From Pycnococcus provasolii (Eukaryota; Chlorophyta; Pseudoscourfieldiophyceae; Pseudoscourfieldiales; Pycnococcaceae), in contig OW568867.1 in NCBI GenBank assembly GCA_938743325.2, positions 620,001 to 684,000 of the forward strand: a stretch of DNA of 64,000 bases, given 5' to 3'. The position numbers and the translations under genes are program-made. Shown in pieces: positions 1 through 10,119 of the stretch (positions are counted from its first letter, which is position 1; every line of letters begins with the position of its first letter). Below the pieces are notes generated by a model. That model ran no database searches. It saw only the letters and a list, made by a program, of their open reading frames with translations, and was not told the DNA's origin.

Positions 1-3000
1 CGCCAAGCAGCGTGCACACCGCTTCCATCGTCAGCTGCACGAGCGAAGGAGGTTTCACGAAGCCCTTGATCTCGACGATGTCGTTCTTGTTCAGCGCGTT
101 AAGAGCCTTCTGCGCCGCCTCGAGCGCCGGCAGAGCCTCGGCAAGGTCAGCCTCGGCATCATCCTTAATTGCCTGCGTTTCAGCCGTACTCTTTTTCACC
201 TCAGCCTCTTCGACAGCGACCACAGCCTTTACCTTTTCCGCCTCCTCCTTGTCCTTGTTCACCTGCACGAGAAGCACCGCCGTCGCTTCCGCCTTCTCTG
301 CGAGAATCGGCTGCATGCGCGTGATCTCGTCGCGAAGAGTGTCAACCACCTCATTCGTTTCGTTCAGCTTCATCAATCCATTCAGCAGTCGATCGCGAGC
401 CTCCGTGTACTCCTCTCTTTTCTCAGCGAGAAGTTGAACGTAAAGGTTGATCAGATCTAGGTACGACTTGGGCGTGATGTAGTACCTTCGTCGAAGCTCG
501 GTGAACATTCTTTCGGACATGGCGGCAATCGACGTGTGGATCGTCACGCACATCTCCACCACAGATGCGTGAACCTCGTCATTCTCGAGCTTCACCTTCT
601 CGAGGAATCGTTCAGCCACGGAGTGGAGGGCAGCCTCCGGCCAATCGGTGTACCAGTCGATGGTCGTGCATCCGATCAGGCTTGGATTCTGGCGGCAGCG
701 CGATCGGAACGCCTCTCCTACGGGAGACATGCACAGCACGATGTGCAGGTTGTTGCGCACGCGATTGACAAACGCTTGGTAGAGAGCCTCGCGTGTCTCG
801 GGAATGCCGCGCTCCTGCGCGTACGGGCGAATGTCCGCGATGATCTTCTCCTTGTCATCGTTGCCGTACATGCCCGGCACCTCGCCGCTGTTCAGCATGT
901 TGTTGATGTCCTCGAGCTGCGTTTCGCTCATGATCTGCGAGTCGGTGAACAGGAAGCAGCAGTTGTCGCCGTCGATGCCAGCCATCTTGTATGGATTCTT
1001 CAGGTCCTCGCGGAACTCGGTCATGCCGTACGAACGAGTGAGCTCAATAGAGAAGCACTTGTACTCCGCCATGAAGCATGCAAACCGAGTCATGCTCTGC
1101 TTGCCGCTGCCGCCGACACCAACGAGCATGGCATTTCCACGTGGCTGGCGCAAGATGCGGCAGAGGCGAACGAGGTGTTCCATGGCATCAGCAAAGAAAA
1201 CCAGATTCATTTGGTTCGTCGCACTTGCGTTGTAGTCCTCGAGGTACGCGAGCAGAATGTTGTGCATCTTATCGGTGTCAAGAACCTGCTCATACACGCG
1301 GTCATCCCCGGTGGCTCCCATACGCATGTAACCGCCGAAGAAGTTCTTTCGCTCCACAAACAGATCGTCGTGGCTATCGCTCACGTCCCAGCGCATGCGC
1401 AGCATCTCATTAAACAAGCTGCGTGAAGTACCCCTTGTCGGTGTCGTCGATAAGGCGGTCGTGGAACACACGCATCACCTCGTGTATCCAAAGGTCCCGA
1501 AACACTGGTTTGCTCTGGCACTGCGCGGGACTGATCATGAGGCAACCTTGAAACACTTTGGAAACGTCGCGCAGGTTGAAAGTGTAGTGGCTCTTTGATG
1601 GCGTGGGTAGAAGCTCCTCGCTCACGCGCTCGTACACCTCGATCGTGCTGTCCACGGAAGAATTCGTGAGTCCCTTGAACTCCGACGGGAAAGCCTCAAG
1701 GAAACCACCTAGGATAGAGCTGAAGATGGTGCGCATCACCTCATCGCCTGGCTGTGGGAAGTTGAGGATGTTGAAGTGCCTTACGAAGCGTGGCGTGAGC
1801 TCCTGGGCGTCCACCGCCCGTGGGTGCGCACGCGCAGCACAGGGTTGTATCCTCGATGTCCTTCCAGAACAGCTTTTTGCGATCGTAGAATCCCTTCATG
1901 TCCTGGAACTGTCTCAGAAGCTCCACCGGCGGCTGCGCGCTGTACGTTTCCTTCGCGGGCATGTTCACGTCATCCACGAACACCACGATGAAGACACCGA
2001 AAGTTGGGACGAGGCGAATCTCCTTGCCCTCGAAGTTGAACTTTGACACCTCCGCCTTGAGCGCATTTTGGATCGTCAGAAGCTGCTGCGCGACGACCGA
2101 TAGCACCTCGATATCGATGCGATTGAACTCATCGAAGCACGCCCACGCGCCGCACTGCGCAAGTCCCGAGAAGAACTTTGCCATGAATTTGTAGTCGAGG
2201 TTGTCGCCGCAGTTGAAGACGACGCACTGAACGCCGAGAGCCTTGCCGAGATCCTTCGTTGTCTCTGTTTTTCCCGTTCCGGCGGGTCCGGCGGGTGCAC
2301 CGCCAAGCTTGAGGTGAAGCGCACCAGTCAAAGTCATATAACAGCGATCTGTCATCGGCGTGACGACAAGGCGGCTCTGCGCGCCAAGGTACTCGTACAT
2401 GTAGATGAAAGTGGCGTTCGTCTGACGCACAATTGTCTCTTCGTTCTCCTCGTCCCAGTAGTACCTGAGCTGCATTTGCCACTCAAAATCCGTGGAACGC
2501 GTGGCGTTATCAGCCATGAGATTCTCGACAATGTCGCGAGCATGCACATCAATCGTGATGAGCGCGACGACAATCTTGCGCTGCAGACCCGTCAGGTCCT
2601 GCCGCACCACCTCGGAAAGTTCCACGAGCTGACTGACGTTGACCTTGCGCCACTCGTCCAGCGCATCCTTGGTGGGGCGCTCCGTCTGCTCGAGGCACTG
2701 TGTCGTCGCGGCGCACCAGTACGTCTGACTTACGGAGATGACGACCTGTGCAGGCTGATTCTTCACCCAAGTCGGGCGTGCCATCTCCTCGTACTCCTTG
2801 TAGGCGCGCTTCGTCTCCCCTCTTAGAGAAGTTCTCATTGCGTTCTCCACGGAGGTCAGCCACATCTCGACATTTCCGCGCGCCTTGAGATTTTTCCCTA
2901 GCGAGACACGCTCGCCCTCGGCACTGATCATCGCGTGGATGTCGATGCTCTTCGGATCTTTGCCAAAATCAAGCCTGCGAATGCCGTCGAAGCACTTCGA

Positions 3001-5991
3001 CATGTGCGGCTGAACAGCCTGTACATTCTTCGTTTGGGAAAGGATCTCGAGCAGCTCATCGTTTGACAGGAAGTAGAAGCGCGGGAACGCCATGCGCTTC
3101 GTCTCAAGGTAGTCTTCCAGGTTCTTCTGCACCTTCTCGAGCGTTTCGTTCGCCTTCTCGAAAATTTCGAACCATCCGGGCGTCGTTCCCGCTTGCAGCG
3201 CATTGTTGCGGTCACGCGTACGCCTCATGATGTCCTTGAATTGCTTGTCGACACTGAAGAAAGCCTTCGACTCATTCGGCAGCTGGCGCTGGATGTCTGG
3301 CGCACTAAAAATAGTTTCGAGGTACATCCAAGTGCGCTGGCACTCAAGCCATTCATCGAGCGTGTCGCTGAAGAGCTTGAGCTGCTTGTCCATCTTATCC
3401 ACCTCATTGCGAATGCCCGCCACGAAACGTGAAGCCGTGATGGTGGACATCGTCACCAACGAATCTTCCAAGGCGGTCATGACCTCATCAATGCCGCCGA
3501 GAATATACACGTCCTTCGCATCTTTGTACGGCAGCGCGACGAATTCGATGTTGGCCCACTTGGTTTGAACCTTCTGCAGCAATCCCTCGAGAGCAGCCTC
3601 CTGCGTTGCCTCCGTACTCACGGCAACGATGCGATCCTTGAAGTCTACCACCTTCATCTCGAGCAGCGCACCGACGGTGAACGTGTCCGACTCGAGGTCG
3701 AACTTCTTCCCCGTCTCCTCCTCCAGTTTTGTCCAGTGACGCTCGCGTATGTCGGTATTGCGCAGAGCCTGCAGCACGGGAAGCGTTTCCTTCATGGCCA
3801 CCACAGCCTCGCGCAGCTGCGGCACCTTCCTGTTCGGTGGCAACCCGCGCTCGAGCTTGAGGCATATCTTGTTGTATGCCATGATCTCCGCCTCGAGCGA
3901 GGCAAGGTCGATGTCGAAGAATTTCGACGCGCTCCACTGCTCCTCGAGATCGATCCAGTCGCGCTGGCCAGTCCAAAGGGTGTGCTTTAACGTCACCTCC
4001 TCGCTGCACTCGTCGAGATCCTCGAACGAAGTCTCGAACACCTTGAAGAGCCTCTGATACTTCTGAATGCGCTTTGCCTGCGCCTTCTGCTCCTCCACCT
4101 TCGACACGAGGCGGGTGGTGAGCTCAATGACCTCGCTCGATTTGGCAGACCCGTCGAGAATCATCTCGTGTCCTGCGAGCACGCGAATGTCCGCAACCTC
4201 CTTGCCGACACCCTCCACCTCTCGCTCGAGGTCCGAGCTGAACTTCATCTCACGCTCCTCGTGGCTGCCTTCCGCGAAGTCAAGCGAGCCCTTGTACGCA
4301 TTGAAGTCCGTCGGGAGCGTCTTGAACGCCGCGTGATCGATGTCCGGCACCTGAATGTGGTACTCTTCGATGAGCTCGTAGTACGCCGTGACCAGCATGA
4401 ATTCGTCATCAAAATCACTTCGCTTAGCGAGGCAAGACTCCATGAACTCGATGTACGCAACAAACTCTTCCACCGAGCAGGGTGACGAGGAGAGCTTCGC
4501 CGTCGCGTCGTGCACCTCGTTGATAAAGTTCTGGTACCGCTCGCTTGCCAGCTGTGGGAGCAGGTTGAAGATATTGTCCATGCACTGCTTCGGGAACGGC
4601 AGGAAGAGCGCACGCAGCGCCTTCGTGTTGATGGAAAGGATTCCCATGTTCGCACTCTCCACAAGGCTGTCAAGCTGCTTTGTCTGATCGATGTACAAGT
4701 CGAGATCCTCGCGAAATTCGTCCAACCCACGATCGCCTCGCTCCACCGATGCTCGCATCTCCGCGACGTCGAGCATGGAGTCAATACGGCAGAACTCGCG
4801 AGATTCGTTGAAGTAATCCTTGTAGTCTTCCGCCGCCTCGAAAGCGACGGAGATGCTTTCCTTGAGCAATGAAACGAGCTCGACGTGGCGTTCGGAGCTC
4901 ATGAGGTCGCTGAGGTCGCCGTCTGCCGCCTCGGCGTCCGTGACGCTCTCGACAAAGCCGCGGAGGTCCGGGTGCGCGATGAGGCGCTGCACGGACGACA
5001 TCGTCTGCAGATATATCCATCCACGGCACTCTCCACGCCGGCGTCGAATCCGACGACGTCCGGCGCGAATTCGAGCGTCAACATATCTTCGGTTAAGGTG
5101 ATGTCCACCTCGAATACCGGAGGTTTGTCGTCACCATGATGCTTGACCTGGTCCGCGTCCTCGCTGTCGGCAGGCACGACCATGTGGCTCGGTGGTAGGA
5201 TATTCATGTCGCGCTGGGTGATGGCAAGCATGTCGCCGACACTCTCCACCACGAGAATGTGCAGCGCGTCGGACACCATGTAGTCTGCAAGGCGGATGAA
5301 GTTGAGCAGGCGCCGTTGCTCCGAGCGCCTTGCCGCGGTGATTGCGTACGAGAACTTGGCTCCCTCGTCTTCATCGGCAAGTCCTGTCTGTCGCCTGCTG
5401 GCGCGCGAGGTCTTCATCATCGCCGCCATGCGATTACCGCCCTTTCGACCGGCGTTCAGCGCCTCTTCCTCGTGTTCGACGGACGTTCAGCCACGTTGTC
5501 CCACAAGGCGCTCCTCGAGCAACGCGAGCGCCGTCTCGCACGCCACCTTGACGGTATCTGCCGTTTCGGCGGAGAAGCTGACGAGATGCTCCGTCGCCTT
5601 GATCTTCTGCGCCTCTTGCGCCGCGTTGAACATCTCGAGCGTGTACAGCTGTCCCGACTGAACGTCGTGCAAGCGCATCGCCTCGAGCTCGTAGCACATG
5701 CCGCGTACGTGCAGCAGGGCGCTCTGGAACGTATCGGTGAGAAGGAAAAGCTTCTTCTGCAGCGCAGCACGACACAGCCGCGTCTTCTTGTGCCGCACAT
5801 GCCTCTTCCACGTGCTAAATCCCTTCCACTTGCGGTAGTGCCTGAATACGCCGAGCGTGGACACTTGGTTGAACAAGGTGGTACTCGCGCTCAAACTGGT
5901 CGAGCGGCGTGAAGTCCGCGCTGCCGTCGACGAAGTGAGTCACACCAGCGCTGCTCATGGTGTAGAAATCACGCGGGTTCACCTCAGCCAT
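1..5991 (-). pseudogene. axonemal (inner-arm type) dynein heavy chain, broken and partial
   Basis: The minus strand encodes a dynein heavy chain from the tail (motif TMSSAGVTHF near 5950) through the linker to AAA1 (P-loop GPAGTGKTET near 2275, CFDEFNR near 2120), AAA3 (VDDVNMP near 1960), AAA4 (GVGGSGKQS near 1110) and the start of the stalk (GFVKPPSLVQLTMEAVCTLLG, 63 to 1); it then leaves the window. Axonemal dyneins are flagellar motors. The reading frame is not continuous. There are frame changes near 5875 (after REYHL), 5015 (after VDGY), 1810 (after GGGR) and 1420 (after GYFT), and an in-frame TGA near 5488. At about 2005 the AAA1 segment ending PTFGVFI runs straight into AAA3, so the rest of AAA1, AAA2 and the start of AAA3 (several hundred residues) are absent. 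One frame of 1086 codons (1741-5001) is still open. Neighbouring long genes are intact, which argues against poor sequence quality, but an assembly error cannot be excluded. The inner-arm assignment is from motif resemblance only. Confidence 0.7.
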
Positions 5992-6154
5992 GAACGACGC
6001 GGAGCCACGCGCGTGGTACTCGTTCATCAACCTGCTGCGCCAGCACCTCGACAGCCTCGAGTTCATCTACCTCACTCCATCCTTAGCAGCCGCGAACGCA
6101 CGCAGAGCAGTACAACAGTACAACCCGTACGACCTCGACATTGTCAGCCACGCT
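5990..6154 (+). pseudogene. inverted piece of the dynein heavy-chain tail
   Basis: The plus strand here reads as dynein-tail-like protein: AWYSFINLLRQHLDSLEF, then IYLTPSL, then NPYDLDIVSHA. In axonemal dyneins a YNPYDL..V motif of this kind normally sits just N-terminal of the YTMS..GVTHF motif. That second motif is on the opposite strand, immediately to the left (5930-5991). The simplest reading is a small inversion of the segment that should precede it. No further dynein-like coding is seen to the right, so the 5' part of the gene is missing or moved. The family match is from recalled motifs, not from a search. Confidence 0.45.
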
Positions 6155-6589
6155 TGCCGCCTTGCTCGACGACAAGCGACCGGCTGGTGTTGTTTTTGCA
6201 CCTCTTGTAATCTCACGGAAGTTGTGTGTGCCGCCGGCGTGGCTGCGACACTGCTGCTTTCGTGGTACGGTGCCGGTGCTGCCGCGGGCGTTTCAGGCAC
6301 CCCTTTGTCTGGTTTTTCCGTGCGGGTGTGAATCCGCCTCGGCCGCGCCCTTCCACCGACGGGAGTGTGGCGAGTCTCATCGTCCCTGGCGTCACCGGCA
6401 TAAGCGGTGGCAGCTGTTTATTTGCGGACGTAGGCGTCGTCGCGCCTAACCCTTTGAACCCACCACCCATATTAAGGCCAGCACCACACCATTTGCAACA
6501 CCACCAACACCAACACACGACGGCCTAGAGGCCGCCGCCGCTGCCGTGGAGGGTGTGAGTACAAGCGAGCGTCGCAGAGAGCCAAGGGG

Positions 6590-6930
6590 CCGGCTTCCCC
6601 CCGTGAAACCGTTATCGCTTCGGGTCATTGGGGATTCGGGGAACCTATCTTGCATGGGCCCGCTTCCCCCAGTGAAACCGTTATCGCTTCGGTGCATTGG
6701 GGATTCGGGGAACCTATCTTGCATGGGTCGGCTTTCCCCCAGTGAAACCGTTATCGCTTCGGTGCATTGGGGATTCGGGGAACCTATCTTGCATGGGCCG
6801 GCTTCCCCCCGTGAAACCGTTATCGCTTCGGTGCATTGGGGATTCGGGGAACCTATCTTGCATGGGCCGGCTTCCCCCCGTGAAACCGTTATCGCTTCGG
6901 TGCATTGGGGATTCGGGGAACCTATCTTGC
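6590..6930. repeat. 69-bp minisatellite, five copies
   Basis: Five tandem units of 69-70 bp. The shared block beginning GTGAAACCGTTATCGCTTCG starts at about 6603, 6672, 6742, 6811 and 6880. Copies differ at only a few bases. A 69-bp period is a multiple of three, so stop-free frames exist on both strands. I do not regard these as genes. Confidence 0.95.
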
Positions 6931-6945
6931 AGGGTTAGGGTTAGG
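6931..6945. repeat. short telomere-like TTAGGG tract
   Basis: AGGGTTAGGGTTAGG directly abuts the last minisatellite copy. It is one of several interstitial TTAGGG-type tracts in this window. Confidence 0.85.
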
Positions 6946-6975
6946 TATATTCTCGAGCGCCTCTCTCTCTTTCTT

Positions 6976-7195
6976 CGAAAAGTGCACCCGGCTTAGCCGC
7001 GTCGAGCTCGCGCGCATCGCGGGTGGTAGCACGCGCAAGGAGACACCTTTGGACAACTTGTGTAAATGCTGGCGAAGCGCTCGGTGCGCAGAGCGTTCGC
7101 GAGACGCGCATGAACATAACCCCGAATCCAGCTTGAATGTTGAAGAAATGAATGTATCTCGGGCACATCCGTCTCCGAAAAGTGCACCCGGCTTA
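6976..7195. repeat. 20-bp direct repeats exactly 200 bp apart
   Basis: The 20-mer CGAAAAGTGCACCCGGCTTA occurs at 6976-6995 and again at 7176-7195. The enclosed 180 bp carry no recognisable gene. The pair may mark a small insertion or a duplication scar next to the 3' end of the channel gene. Confidence 0.7.
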
Positions 7196-7213
7196 CTTAA
7201 CTACTAAGTCTCC

Positions 7214-8980
7214 TTACTCTCCCCCCTCGCTGCTCACCACCCCAGTCCCCAGCTTCGCCAGCTCCGCTTGCGCGGTAAAGATGGCGCTCACATTCGACAC
7301 GAGCGCGCCAAAGATGCCGAGGCCGCTGATTGTGATGACGTACCAAGCAACCATCATCGCGCCGTGATCTGGCACGTAGTCGCCAAGGCCGATGGTCGTC
7401 AGGGTGATGAACGTGAAGTACACCGCATCCAAAAACGTCCAACTACCATCGGCCAACCCCCAGAACACGAGCGAGCCAACCACTAAAATCAGAATGGCGA
7501 GCACCACCGTTGCGACGATCCGGAACTGCGCCAAGACCTCGTTCTTCCTTGCATCGATGCGCTGCACGACCTTTGCGAGCAAGACGGCGAGCTCCCTCGC
7601 GTCGAGGTGGCCGCTTCTGTCTGTGTCAAACTCATCGAAGAGCGACTTGAGCCAACCCCTATCATTCACGCCGAGCACATAGTGCAGTTCGCTCACCTCA
7701 CGCATATCCCGCAACGTCGACGAGAACTCGTCGAACGTGAGACCCTCGCTCAGCTTCATCTTGTTCCTGGCCGCCGAGGATTCGAACGATGCCATGATTC
7801 GCCTCTCGCGCCGTAGTTCGCTCTTGAGTGTGTCGGCGCCATTCTCCACCAAATACATGTCAGGCGCCACTCCCTCCTCCTCGCCGCCGTCATGCGGCGA
7901 CTTCTCGCGATGCGTCTTTCGGTACCCGGCCGTTGCGCGCGCGAACGAAGCAAGCAAGTTCGTGGCTAGTTCGGTGTAGAGCTCTGACAATTCGGCAAGC
8001 GCAAAGCCGAACGCCGCAACGAGTGGGAGCGTGAAGAGGACAATCATGAGCCTTGAGTCCTCCTGCGACGGCGCGTAGTTCCCGTATCCGATCGTCGTGA
8101 GAATCGTCACGGCGAAGAAGAGAGAGCCCCTGAAGTCCCAGCGCGTCTCCTCGACGCCTTCCTCGAGCTCCGCTTTCATGAGCGTGTACACCTCGGCTGT
8201 CTGCATGGCGTAAGTGGCTTCCTTTTTCCACACGTTCGAGGTGTAGTTGTAGCTTGTAGCGTACGCGAGCTCCGGCAGCCTCGTCGTGAGCAGCCTGCAA
8301 TTTGGACAGTCGGCGGTGCTTTTGTCGAGGCACGTCTCGTTGAACTCGAGTGGGTTCAGCATGGGTACCGCATCGCTGTCCATCCGGCACGCCTCGACTT
8401 GCTCGACGCTCGGGAACTCGTAGACGCATAGGGGTGTGCACCACCCTGCGCGCATCATCAAGAGGGTACCCTTTGGCGGCGCTTCGGTGTTCCAGAGCGT
8501 TTCGTTCTCACTCACAGCCGCCTTCCACGCGTCGACTTCCTGAGAAGTGCACTGCTCTGTTGGGGTTTTGTAGTACAAGGTGCGTGCGATTCTGACGCCG
8601 TCTTCGTCGTCTTTCTTTGGTTTCGGGAAGCACGCCTCGCACGAGTACCTGCAGCTTGGGTATTTGTCTGACATGTCCGGCATCGCGTGCATGAGTGAGA
8701 AGCGCAGGAGCACTGTTTCCTCGATATTCTTCAGCCTCAAGAACGTGGCTTCTTGTCTATCTTTTTCAGGCGGTCTTTCGATAGACATCAGCACGACTGC
8801 CAATACGAGAGCGAGAAGTGCCAAGATGAATAAAGAGCGCATGAGCGGGAACACTCCGACGAAACCACGACGCAAGTACTGCATGAACGACGACGGCTTA
8901 CCATCACCCGTCAAGTTAAGGTCTTCTGGAGACTCCACATCATCCTTCTCCAAGGCTATAGTAGGTGTTGCCGCGGCCAT
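7214..8980 (-). CDS. two-pore-domain K+ channel with EF hand
   Basis: A 588-residue membrane protein. Order: short cytosolic N-terminus, TM1 (about residues 40-65), a long cysteine-rich extracytoplasmic loop of about 220 residues (contains CRYSCEACF), first pore loop with selectivity filter TTIGYGNY (about 295) and its inner helix, a cytosolic linker, an EF hand (FDTDRSGHLDARE, about 450-463), then TM3, second pore loop TTIGLGDY (about 530) and TM4. GYG/GLG filters in tandem are typical of plant TPK-type K+ channels, and the EF hand implies Ca2+ gating. It differs from land-plant TPKs in the very large loop before the first pore and in having the EF hand between the pores rather than at the C-terminus. 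The first true ATG is at 8980, in good context (ATCATGGCC). It is divergently arranged with the LtrA-like gene. The membrane in which it acts cannot be told. Confidence 0.85.
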   Translation of the reverse strand: MAAATPTIALEKDDVESPEDLNLTGDGKPSSFMQYLRRGFVGVFPLMRSLFILALLALVLAVVLMSIERPPEKDRQEATFLRLKNIEETVLLRFSLMHAMPDMSDKYPSCRYSCEACFPKPKKDDEDGVRIARTLYYKTPTEQCTSQEVDAWKAAVSENETLWNTEAPPKGTLLMMRAGWCTPLCVYEFPSVEQVEACRMDSDAVPMLNPLEFNETCLDKSTADCPNCRLLTTRLPELAYATSYNYTSNVWKKEATYAMQTAEVYTLMKAELEEGVEETRWDFRGSLFFAVTILTTIGYGNYAPSQEDSRLMIVLFTLPLVAAFGFALAELSELYTELATNLLASFARATAGYRKTHREKSPHDGGEEEGVAPDMYLVENGADTLKSELRRERRIMASFESSAARNKMKLSEGLTFDEFSSTLRDMREVSELHYVLGVNDRGWLKSLFDEFDTDRSGHLDARELAVLLAKVVQRIDARKNEVLAQFRIVATVVLAILILVVGSLVFWGLADGSWTFLDAVYFTFITLTTIGLGDYVPDHGAMMVAWYVITISGLGIFGALVSNVSAIFTAQAELAKLGTGVVSSEGGE

Positions 8981-10119
8981 GATGATGAATTCGCTTAACA
9001 CGGTACTGTATTATTAATTTAATAGGAGGGGTCCACAACAATCTCACGAGACACAGGCACGACAATATCACGACAATATCAATATCACAATATCACGGTT
9101 GTGTTGTGTTGTGTTGTGTGTTTGATCAATGGCGAACTTCATATGGAGAGGTATGTACATATATCACGTGAAGAAGGTTGTCACGTGACATTATTATTCT
9201 GATATTCGTTTGCGGAATTTCATCATGTGATACAGTAGGTTTCTAAGGTTAGTCTAAGATAATTTTATTTCATCACGTGACGAACTGTTCTTTCCCACGT
9301 ACTACTGTAAACTTTACCTTTACGATAACTTTACCTCACCTTACAGTACCACTAGACGCAATCACTGTACTTGACCACCATTTATGTAAGCTTAGACGGA
9401 CGTACCATACCGTACTTGACCACCATTTAAGGTTAGACGGACGTACAGAACCAGCAGTACAGTATTAGTGTATTTGACCACTCACTGGAGCAACTCATTG
9501 GGATGCCAGGACTGGTCACTGGAATATGATGGATGCACTGGTCAGTGCACCACCCAGTAAGTACTGGCCACTCACAACTGGGAGGATGATTGGGCCCCAC
9601 CACTGGGATGCACCTCCTAGGTGGAGGAGGCCATGCCTGCCTACCGTGGTTACGTGGTAAAGGTTTTATGTAGAGTGGTATAAATAAAGGCTGGCTACGA
9701 TAGTTCGTCCTATGATGATAGCAGCCACAAGTCCCAATCGTTCAAGGGCTCGTTCAAGCGCATTCAAGGAAGTGTGTCACGTGATCCCGCCTGGCCCTGT
9801 CCCTTGTCAGATCCCCCTTTAATCACGTGACGTGAGAAAACACGTGACATTTAACAAAAGAATAACGTGACAGAATCTGACCAATATCTTCACTTTAATA
9901 AGGGTCTTTTCTGACGGCCGGCCGCCAATAAATAAATATCTTTCTTTCTGAGTTCTGACTGAATTAGTTCACTTCTCGCTCGGCATTATTATTTCACCTC
10001 TTCTTTCATTAAGGCGCGCTTCATTCATTCTTCACAACAACACGTAAGTACATTGTACAAACACCCTTTCTAAGCCTTAGCCTATTAGTCTATTAGCCTA
10101 TTATTAGAGTGATATCACA
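8981..10119. promoter_or_regulatory. 1.1-kb divergent spacer with six CACGTG boxes
   Basis: No gene seen. Palindromic CACGTG (G-box core) occurs at 9165, 9182, 9274, 9778, 9824 and 9841, several extended to TCACGTGAC. A TATA-like TATAAATA lies near 9679. A GACCACCATTTA..TTAGACGGACGTAC direct repeat lies at about 9375-9445, and GTTGT and AATATCAC short repeats at about 9060-9120. The spacer separates two genes transcribed away from each other, so it probably holds both promoters. In plants and green algae G-boxes are bound by bZIP and bHLH factors. Regulation by them here is inference. Confidence 0.5.

Noticed and set aside
536-1426. Plus-strand open frame of 296 codons in the dynein region
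   Set aside because: The minus strand encodes dynein AAA3/AAA4 here, including GVGGSGKQS.
1410-5991. Introns as explanation of the dynein frame changes
   Set aside because: The shifts are of one or two bases inside conserved motifs, with no GT..AG pairs of plausible size.
6590-6930. CRISPR-like array
   Set aside because: The units are identical along their whole 69 bp with no variable spacers. This is a tandem minisatellite in nuclear DNA.
6446-6938. Open frames on both strands across the minisatellite (repeated MHRSDNGFTGG peptide)
   Set aside because: A 69-bp unit without stops is open in several frames by arithmetic. There is no start context or family.
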